This document shows, piece by piece, positions 56,766 through 64,000 of a stretch of DNA of 64,000 nucleotides. The first letter of the stretch is position 1. Each line of letters begins with the position of its first letter. The DNA comes from Symbiodinium natans (lineage: Eukaryota > Sar > Dinophyceae > Suessiales > Symbiodiniaceae): the NCBI GenBank assembly GCA_905221605.1, contig CAJNDS010002352.1:287501-351500 (forward strand), in the 5' to 3' direction. Below the pieces are notes generated by a model. The model was not told the DNA's origin, made no database searches, and worked only from the letters and a program-made list of their open reading frames with translations. Made by a program: the position numbers and the translations under genes.

Positions 56766-59300
56766 ATGGCTGGACTCATGCCCTCCTGGGACCATCTGCT
56801 CCGCTCCGGAACCGCGGAGAAGTTCGCCACCCGACCGCGAGTCTTTTGGAAGCTCCGGCTTCGGGTCCTGGGGGTTTAGGGTTTAGGGTTTAGGGTTTGG
56901 GGTTTAGGGATTCGGGTCTGGGGTTTGGGGCTAGGGTTTAGTGTCTGGGGCTTGGGGTTCGGGGGATTGGAGTTCTGGGCACGCTGCGATCATGGAGTTC
57001 AGGATCCAGGTGACTTAGATCGCAGCTCCGACGTGCTCCTATTGTTTCTGCCATGGCCTTCACCACCTTCGTGCGTTTGTGGGTGATCAGCGAGACGGCG
57101 CAGCACCTGCACGATCCCTTCCTGGCGCCCAACATCTGGTGGATGTACGCGCAGGCGCCCCTCTTCGCCGCTGCCTTCATCTACCCATCCAAGCTGACCA
57201 CTGTGCTGGCGCTCGCCTCACGTTGGGCGATGTACTGTGTGAAGGCGCCCTTCATCTGGGACTCCTGCATCTGGGCCATGTTCACCGATGCCGCTTTCAT
57301 CGGGGCCACGCTTCTGTACGAGACGAAGGACGCCGTGTACGCGTGCGCGGACGTGATCCGCGTGCAGATGGCCCTCTTCTACATCGGCGCCGGCTTCTGG
57401 AAGATCAACGAGGCCTTTCTGGATCCCCGCGTGTCGTGCGCATCGGTGTATGTAGCGTCACTCCTCTCATTCCTGCCTGAGCACCTCCTCCGACTTATCC
57501 CCGGCGGCCTCGGTCCGCTTCTTGCCTACGCGCCGCACGTCACGATCGCTGGGGAGATGGCGCTCGGCATCTGCCTGCTTGCCCCAAGCAGCACAGCTCG
57601 CCATGCAGGCATCCTGCTGTCCGCGCTGCTGCACTATTCCATCGCCATCACCCCCTTTCCCAACCAGGTGCCCACTATTCCCTAAACCCTAGACCCTAAA
57701 CCCTAAACCCTAAACCCTAGACCCTAGACCCCCTAAACCCCCTAAACCCCCTAAACCCCCTAAACCCCCTAAACCCCCGAAACCCCCTAAACCCCCTAAA
57801 CCCCCTAAACCCAACCAGGTGCCATCCTTTGGGATCATCTGCATCACCCGGCTCTTCTTCGTGAACCCGGATGCTTGGGTTGCCGCATGTCAGGAAGGCC
57901 TCGCGCTTCCACAGACGGCGGCCGGGACCGCGATGCGCGTCTTCCTGGGCACCCTAGTCGCCGGGTCAGTCCGCTTCACCTCCATGCCTCTCGGATCTGA
58001 AAAGGGCCCTGTTTATGAGCTCTGTGCGCAAGCATCTCTTCCTTTTAAAGTCTCACTTCAAAACACAGATGCATGTTGGAGAATCCCTGAAGGCCAGGTT
58101 TCTTCATTGACGGGTGCATCCCGCTGCAGACTGCCCTCTGCTTCCTGGGCGCCCGGGCCGTGACGATCGCATGCCCTCCCAAGGCCTTCAAGGGCTCTTC
58201 TGGCGTGCGGCAGGCGGTGCTCCGGATGGGTGGCTCTATACTCCTAGTCGCAACCCTGTGCTACGTGTTCCTCTTCCAGGTTCTTGGGCTTATGGACATC
58301 TCGGCGGTGAGCCCCTTCTCCACCATACGCCAACACGGAGGATCCAACCACCTCTTCATGCCCACGTCCTTGCTCCAGCAGTGGGACAGTACCTCACATT
58401 TGGACAAGTTTGGGGGTGGCATCGTGCGGGTTACGGCGTGCACCAGCGACTACATGAACGCGATGTATCCGGCGAATTGCACGGATGACCTGCCTGAGCG
58501 CGTGGTGGTCCTCCTGAAGGAGGCAGGTCACATCGCCCAGCAGTTCAGCCCCACAGTGAACCTCATGCTTGGCCCGGAGATTCGAGCCCACATACCACAC
58601 TGGCAGCCAACAAGCGGCGATCCCTTCCCTTCATACACAGTGCCTGCCCTTCAGTTGCGGAGGATGGTGGCCGAGGCACGGGCTACCAACGAGGCCTTCA
58701 CCCTGGAGTACGAGCACTTGCCCGGACGGGTGGGTGACGAAGCCTGGCGCCACAGCGCCGTTGCGACGTGGGTTCGCCTTGAGGAAGATGGGAAGCTCGG
58801 TAGGCCCTTGGGACTTCATTTTTTCTTTTTTAATATATCACATTTTTTCTCCATGATTGCGTATAAGAGAGGAAGATTCTCAGAGGGTTGAAAGCGCCAA
58901 CCTAGGAAAGGTGGTCGACACTGCCATGCCCGCCAAGACGTGAACGCCCCTTGGGCGGCGTGCTCTCAGGAAGAGCTGGTGATGCAGCCTGCGCCTGAGG
59001 GATGGCTGATGAAGATCATGGTTTTCTTCCCGTATCCCATCATCCCAGGTTTAGATGTGCTACCATGCATGGACTGAGAGGAGAAAAAAGAGAGGAGCCT
59101 TCGTACCTCGCACTCGCCATCCTCTTGGTAGCCCCAGTGGTACCCTTGTCCCTTTTTTGGTTCCAGGTTCCCCAAAAACATGACCAACCTCAACAAGGGT
59201 GCCCTTATTGTAATATGGTTACTGGGCTACCAAGTCCTCGTGTGCGTGTTGGGGCTCTACCCGGAGGGCGGCGCAGAAAGGGAAAGGGGGGCCCTGGCAT
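56766..59300 (+). CDS. Multi-pass membrane protein, HTTM/VKGC-like
   Basis: Exon 56766-56864 starts MAGLMPSWDHLLRSG (the frame is also open upstream to the acceptor at 56749). Exon 57026-57667 is the largest in the gene (214 codons). Exon 57819-57968 follows a 151-bp intron, exon 58130-58799 follows a 161-bp intron, and probable exons lie at 58974-59048 (ELVMQPAPEGWLMKIMVFFP) and from 59167 (MTNLNKGALIVIWLLGYQVL). Hydrophobic segments recur through the chain, with QMALFYIGAGFWKINEAFLD (57.36 kb), RLFFVNPDAW, and later VSPFSTIRQHGGSNHLFMPT. This pattern resembles HTTM-domain proteins related to vitamin-K-dependent gamma-carboxylase, seen in several algal lineages. I infer a membrane enzyme or transporter-like role without substrate. 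A lumenal or extracellular domain with NCTDD and CTSDY segments follows the last core helix. The 3' end is unresolved: the joins at 59048/59167 are not in phase for the hydrophobic tail unless another exon lies between (EPSYLALAILL at about 59095-59130). Confidence 0.68.
57659..57823 (+). repeat. 151-bp intron bounded by a 14-bp direct duplication
   Basis: CCCAACCAGGTGCC occurs at 57659-57672 and again at 57810-57823, exactly spanning the intron 57668-57818. Inside are CCCTAGA/CCCTAAA heptamers followed by about ten AAACCCCCT nonamers. Removing one copy plus the intervening DNA restores ...FPNQ|VPSFG in frame. Confidence 0.9.
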
Positions 59301-59355
59301 TTCTGAAGCTGCCCTCCCAAACCCTGCACCCCCGACCCCCAGGCCCAAATCGCCC

Positions 59356-59396
59356 TAAACCCTAAACCCTAAACTCTAAACCCTAAACCCTAAACC

Positions 59397-59435
<39 letters not shown>

Positions 59436-59455
59436 ACCCTAAACCCCACACCCTG
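59356..59455 (-). repeat. CCCTAAA and CTCAACC arrays
   Basis: CCCTAAA units and a homogenised block of six CTCAACC heptamers precede the 59492 exon. The same CAACCCT variant block occurs at 39484-39560 and 49695-49760. Confidence 0.9.
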
Positions 59456-59491
59456 AACCCGAAATCCCCCAAAATTCGGGCTCCAAAGAAG

Positions 59492-60760
59492 CAGTTCCGA
59501 GGATTGGCTGATCAACTCGGAGCTGGATCACTTCCTGTCGCCCTCGCGGGCCAAGGCGAAGAGATGCAGCCGGAGCTTTGGGTTTAGGGTTTAGGGTTTA
59601 GGGTTCAGGGTTTAGGATTTAGGATTTAGGGTTGAGGGGTTTAAGGGTTTAGGGTTTCGGATTTAGGGTTTAGGGTTTAGGGTGCGGAGACGGAATCCTG
59701 GGTCCTTGTGGGGTTCAGTGGTTTTGAAAGGTCGGCGTTTCGGTCTTTGCCCCTCCAAAGCTCTCGAAGCGTGAAGCCCTCCTCTACCATCAGCCCCTTT
59801 AGGCCTCAAACCCCTCGAAGCTCCCAAGCCCACAAACCCCAAGCCCTAAACCCTAAGCCCTTAACCCTAAACCCTAAACCCTAATCCCTAAACCCTAAAC
59901 CCAATATCCTACACCCCAAGAGCTTCACGGGCCAGGAAACCATTCTGCAATACCTGCGCGGCTTGGAGGTTCCCCGGCCCGAACGGGAAGCCATATGCAG
60001 GGCTTAGGGTTTTCTAGGGTTTTACGGTGTAGAGCTTTAGGGTTTAGGGTTTAGGGCTGAGGGTTTAGGATTAAGGGTTTCGGGTTTATAGGGTTTGGGG
60101 TCTAGGGTTGAGGGTTCAGGGTTTAGGGTTTAGGGTTGGGGGTTTAGGGTTTAGGGTTTAGGGTTTAGGGTTTAGGGTTTAGGGTTTAGGGTTTAGGGTT
60201 TAGGGTTTAGGGTTTAGGATTTAGGGTTAAATTAGGGTTCAGGGTTTAGGGTTTCAGGGTTCAGGGCATAGATTTCTCGGGCTTTGGGTTTAGTTTAGGG
60301 TTTCAGGGGTTTAGAGCTGTAGGGTTCTGGGGTATTGGGGTTTAGGGTTCTATAGGGTTTTAAGGTTTAGGCTTCCAGGGTTCCAGGGTGTAGAGCTTTG
60401 GGGTCTAGGGTTCCGGGTTTTGGGTTTTGGGTCTTGGGGTGTGGGGGTTCTGGGATTTGGGGTTTTTGTGTCTTTGGGTTTTCGGTCTGGGTAGAGGGGG
60501 CTTAGTTAAGATCATTATACGGTTATGGGGTTCCGGACAACTCCAAAAATCTTAAACCTTAAAGAAGCTCTAAACTCTAAACCTAAACCCTAAAGAAGCC
60601 CTAAACCCTAAGGAAACCCAAAACCCTAAAGAGACCCTAAGACCCTAAGCCCGAAATCGAAACCTAAAACCCTTCACCTGTCTGGTCCCAGGACGGGTCC
60701 AAAGAAGACAAGTCCGGGCTTTCCGGCCCAATCATGCTCATGCCGCTGTCCGGCATCTAA
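59492..60760 (+). CDS. Exon chain with stop: C-terminal part of an unrecognised protein
   Basis: Exons 59492-59581 (SSEDWLINSELDHFLSPSRA...), 59923-60001 (FTGQETILQYLRGLEVPRPE..., GC donor) and 60692-60760 (DGSKEDKSGLSGPIMLMPLS..., TAA). Phases 2 and 0 agree with GT-AG and GC-AG junctions. The sequence is polar and could be the cytoplasmic tail of the membrane protein just upstream, or a separate gene; I cannot decide. The introns again open with TTTAGGG and close with CCCTAAA (59840-59890, 60560-60620). A long degenerate TTTAGGG region fills 60003-60500. Confidence 0.5.
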
Positions 60761-60916
60761 ACCCCAAACCCTAGCGTTTAGGGTTTAGGGTTTGGGGTTT
60801 GGGGTTTAGGGTTTAGGGTTTAGGGTTCAACCCCAAACAAATAACCCTTAAACCCTGAATCTTGTATCCTAAAGCCTTACACCAACCCTGAAACCTAAAC
60901 CCTAAAGCCCCCTCAG

Positions 60917-63398
60917 ATCCAAGAAGCTCAACGGAAAGTTCCAGAAGCCTTGGGTTCTCTGTAGGGGTTGGGGGTTGAAGGGTTTAGGGGCTGTTCTGAA
61001 GGGTTTAGGGTTTAGGGTTTAGGGTTTAGGGTCTAGGGTCTAGGGCTCAAGGTTTGGGGCGTACGCTTTGGCCAGAGCGTCGTGCTGCACGGAGCGGTCG
61101 GGCTGTGAGTTTGCAGAACCCTGCATACCCCAATCGAGAAGAGTCCGGCTTCTCGAGCCCAAGACCCCCCAAATCCTTACATGCTGAACTCAAACCCTAA
61201 CCAGAAATCCAGGGCCCTGAACCCTAAACCCCAACCACCCACTACGAAATCCCCAATTCCCTAAACCCTAAACCCCTAAACCCCTGAACCCCTAAACCCC
61301 TAAACCCCTAAACCCCTAAACCACTAAACCCATAACCCCTAAACCCCTAAACCCCTAAACCCCTAAACCCCTAAACCCCTAAACCCCTAAACCCCTAAAC
61401 CCCTAAACCCCTAGACCCCTGAACCCCTAAACCGTGGTTCCCTGACAGGTGGGGCAACGCTTTCGTTTTTAACCGCAAGTTCGTCCAGGCAAGGACTGCC
61501 GGTCTTCAGAGCAAGATTTGCAAGGGCTTAGGGTTTAGGTTTAGAATTTAGGGTTTAGGGTTTAGGATTTTCGGGTTAGGTCACCTATGACTCTAGGACA
61601 TTGTTGTTTTGGAGACAACTACTCGAGGGTTGGCCTTTTCCTCATCCCTAAACTCTTACCCTCTGCGTTGACAGTCCTGAAAAGCGCCCGGAACATGCTA
61701 AAAACCTGCAAAACTCTCGGGACTGCAATTCCAGTGCGTTTGACTCAACATATACATAAACAAGCACGTCTTTCCTAAGCTCTCAACACTAAACTAAACG
61801 ATCCTAAACCCTAAACCCTAAAACCTAATCCCTAAACCCTAAACCCCAAACCCCAAACCGTAAACCCTAAACCCTAAACCCCAAACCCCAAACCCTCAAC
61901 CCTAAACCCTAAACCCTCCTAAACCCCAAACCCCAAAGCAAAAACACGTCTTTCTAGCGCTCGTTTCGCTACCGGAGGCGCTCCGAGGCAACTGGGCTCT
62001 CCTTGGTCGCGTGGCCAGCGCCACCGTGGGGGACAGCATCTTTGGCCCCAGGAGTTTAGGGTTTAGGGCTAGGGTTTAGGGTTTAGGGTTTCGGGTTTAG
62101 GGTTTAGGGGTTAGTGTTGAGGGCTTGGGGGTTTAGGGTTGAGGGTTTAGATTTTAGGCTTTAGGGTATTGTGAAGGGTCTTTAAACCTTTGAGGGTGTT
62201 CAGGGGTTTAGGGCTTTGGGGTGGTAAAGGTGCCAAGCGCCCAGAACCCTAAACCCAAATCGCGGAGGTGTGGTCGTGTACCCGTGGGTTGAACCGAAGT
62301 GTGTACTGGTGGGGGGGGGGGGGTGCAGTGTGCGTCTAATCTGCGGTCCCATTGTGGGAGGTGCAGTACTATCATTGCAGGAACCCTAAACCCTAAACCC
62401 TAAACCCTAAACCCTAAACCCTAAACCCTAAACCCTAAACCCTAAACCCTAAACCCTAAACCCTAAACCCTAAACCCTAAACCCTAAACCCTAAACCCTA
62501 AACCCTAAACCCTAAACCCTAAACCCTAAACCCTAAACCCTAAACCCTAAACCCTAAACCCTAAACCCTAAACCCTAAACCCTAAACCCTAGACCCTAGA
62601 CCCTAGACCCCAAACCCGAAACCCGAAACCCTAAACCCTACACCCTAAACCCTAAACCCTAACCCTAAACCGTAAAAAACTACAGTTTAGAGAGCTGGGG
62701 TTCTGCGTTCAAGCCTGATAATCCCGGGCCGTTGGGCATGAACCGAGCCACAAACCGCAAGGCAGCTTCGCTGGTGGCCCAAATCCCTGCAACCTCCCTG
62801 CCCGAAGCCCCAAACCCTAAACCTTAAACCCTAAACCCCAAATCCTAAACCCTACACCTTAAACCCTAAACCCCAAATCCTAAACCCTAAACCCTAAATT
62901 GTTTTAAGTTTCGAATTTTTAACGCCCAAAACCCCCCAAGAAACCGAAACCCCACACCCAGGTAAGGAAGGCCGCGCGGTGGGATGTCCGCTGCTGCTTG
63001 CCCGGGGTTTACGGGGTTTAGGGGGTTTAGGGGGTTTAGGGGGGTTAGGGTTTAGGGTTTAGGGCTTAGGGTTTAGGGTTCAGGGCACAGGGGCTTATGG
63101 GGCTTGCAGAGGAGTGTAGGGTCTAATGTTTTTTGGAGTTTAGGGTTTCGGGTTTAGGGCTTGGGGGTTCGGGCTTGGGGTTTAGGGTTTAGGGTTCAGG
63201 GTTTAGGGGTTAGGGTTTAGGGTTTAGGGTTTAGGGTTTAGGGCACCCGAAGTTTCGCTCACGGCCCTCAAGGCCTACACCCAGAGCCCTAAACCCTAAA
63301 CCCTAAACCATAAACCCGAAACCCTAAACACCCTGAACCCAGTCAGGTTCATGAAGAACCGCTTCGAGTGGCCCGACTCCTGCTCACAGGATGCGTTG
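60917..63398 (+). CDS. Multi-exon protein sharing a module with the TPR gene (3' incomplete)
   Basis: Exons: 60917-60960 (IQEAQRKVPEALGS), 61449-61525 (WGNAFVFNRKFVQARTAGLQ..., GC donor), 61958-62053 (LVSLPEALRGNWALLGRVAS...GDSIFGPR), 62962-62995 (SKEGRAVGCPL, probable GC donor) and 63347-63398 (FMKNRFEWPDSCSQDAL). Phases chain as 2, 1, 1 and 2. The last two exons are homologous to 38428-38500 and 38924-38981: AVGCPL is identical, and FMK..EWP.SCSQD matches with several purely third-position changes, which fixes the reading frame in both genes. The gene presumably continues past the window. The segment at 62690-62815 between a CCCTAAA array and the next repeats may hold another exon. Function unknown. 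Confidence 0.55.
61262..61432 (-). repeat. AAACCCCT octamer array
   Basis: About 20 octamers, a heptamer with one extra C, uniform over the block and ending just before the CCTGACAG acceptor of the 61449 exon. Confidence 0.95.
62380..62675 (-). repeat. Long CCCTAAA array
   Basis: About 30 perfect heptamers followed by CCCTAGA and CCCGAAA variants, in the intron before the 62962 exon. A G run (62312-62323) lies upstream. Confidence 0.95.
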
Positions 63399-63640
63399 GT
63401 TTAGGGTTTAGGTTTTCGGGTTCAGGGTTTCGGGTTCAGGGTTTAGGGTTTCGGGTTCAGGGTTTCGGGTTTGGGTTTAGGGTTTAGGCGGGTTCAGGGT
63501 TTAGGCTTTGGGGTTTGGGGTTTAGGGTTTAGGGTTTAATTTGGGTTTAGGGTTGAGGGTTTAGGGTTTAGGGTTTAGGGTTTAGGGTTTAGGGTTTAGG
63601 GTTTAGGGTTTAGGGCGTAGGGTTTAGGGTGGAGCTCCTG
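63399..63640 (+). repeat. TTTAGGG array with TTTCGGG/TTCAGGG variants
   Basis: Begins at the GT donor of the 63347-63398 exon, as expected for an intron 5' end, and runs into unique sequence. Confidence 0.9.
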
Positions 63641-63749
63641 GTCTTGGCAGCACTCGAAGGGCTTAGGCTTCAGGCGTTATGGGGCTTAGGGTTGAGCCCC
63701 TCAGACCTGGAACTTTCTAGTTTGGGGTTTGTTGGCTGTTCAGAGTCCC

Positions 63750-63935
63750 TAGTCCCTTTTCATGCCGATGCTGTGCGAGGTTTTAGGGGCGGAGGGGCCG
63801 TGATGCCGATGATGCGCGGGGGATTGTTGGCTGTTGAGAGGCCCTTCTGAGAGGTGGAGGGGCCATGATGCCGATGATGCGCAGGGTTGTTGTGGAGCCA
63901 GCATCCCCTTCTGAGAAGTGGAGGGGCCATGATGG
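63750..63935 (+). repeat. About 60-bp tandem repeat
   Basis: Roughly three copies of GAGGGGCCATGATG(CCGATGATGCGC) with CCCTTCTGAGAGGTG between them. No supported gene; the small open frame over it has no domain. Confidence 0.7.
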
Positions 63936-64000
63936 GACTTTTGTGCCGGGAGCCTGTTCTATGCGCAGGTCTGCTGCTGCTCTGGTTTGCGCGGTTCCCC

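Overview
The window looks like nuclear DNA of a dinoflagellate (Symbiodiniaceae-like; moderate confidence). The grounds are: plant-type telomeric heptamers (TTTAGGG/CCCTAAA) scattered through almost every non-coding stretch; tiny GC-rich exons separated by long introns; a large share of apparent GC (and some GA) 5' splice sites with AG|G acceptors; every recoverable multi-exon gene on the same (+) strand; and a Ty1/Copia reverse-transcriptase fragment of the kind common in dinoflagellates. There are no bacterial operons, rRNA, tRNA or CRISPR arrays that I can support.

Layout. 1-9.9 kb: telomere-like arrays, microsatellites and a chain of short exons (gene 1, about 4.3-9.4 kb) containing a duplicated exon. 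10.0-11.1 kb: an uninterrupted 379-codon leucine-rich-repeat-like ORF. 12.1-17.3 kb and 17.8-20.2 kb: two further exon chains ending in stop codons (genes 2 and 3). 21.0-21.5 kb: a terminal exon with a beta-rich repeat domain. 25.0-25.7 kb: a compact two-exon gene. 26-31 kb: a repeat district with a 206-bp direct duplication, a 1.4-kb AT-rich fold-back array, a CATCATCCCC minisatellite and a 1.5-kb imperfect palindrome. 31-36.2 kb: purine/pyrimidine-skewed tandem units of about 0.75 kb, with an in-frame Copia RT fragment captured between two nearly identical units. 37.3-50.5 kb: one long gene with about 17 tiny exons whose C-terminal half encodes TPR repeats. 52.2-55.3 kb: an unrecognised multi-exon gene. 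56-59.3 kb: a multi-pass membrane protein resembling HTTM/vitamin-K-carboxylase-like proteins. 59.5-60.8 kb: a short exon chain ending in a stop. 60.9 kb to beyond 63.4 kb: a gene sharing two adjacent exons with the N-terminal part of the TPR gene.

Most striking observation: the telomere-like arrays are arranged by intron. Almost every exon island has CCCTAAA repeats on its left and TTTAGGG repeats on its right, so each intron begins with (TTTAGGG)n and ends with (CCCTAAA)n just before its AG. Such introns carry complementary ends and could fold with their splice sites close together. This resembles an introner-like family whose terminal inverted repeats are telomere-like. A 151-bp intron in the membrane-protein gene is flanked by a 14-bp direct duplication, as expected for insertion. 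Exons and splice sites were inferred by eye from reading-frame continuity and family consensus. High GC leaves alternative open frames in several exons, so exact junctions need transcripts.
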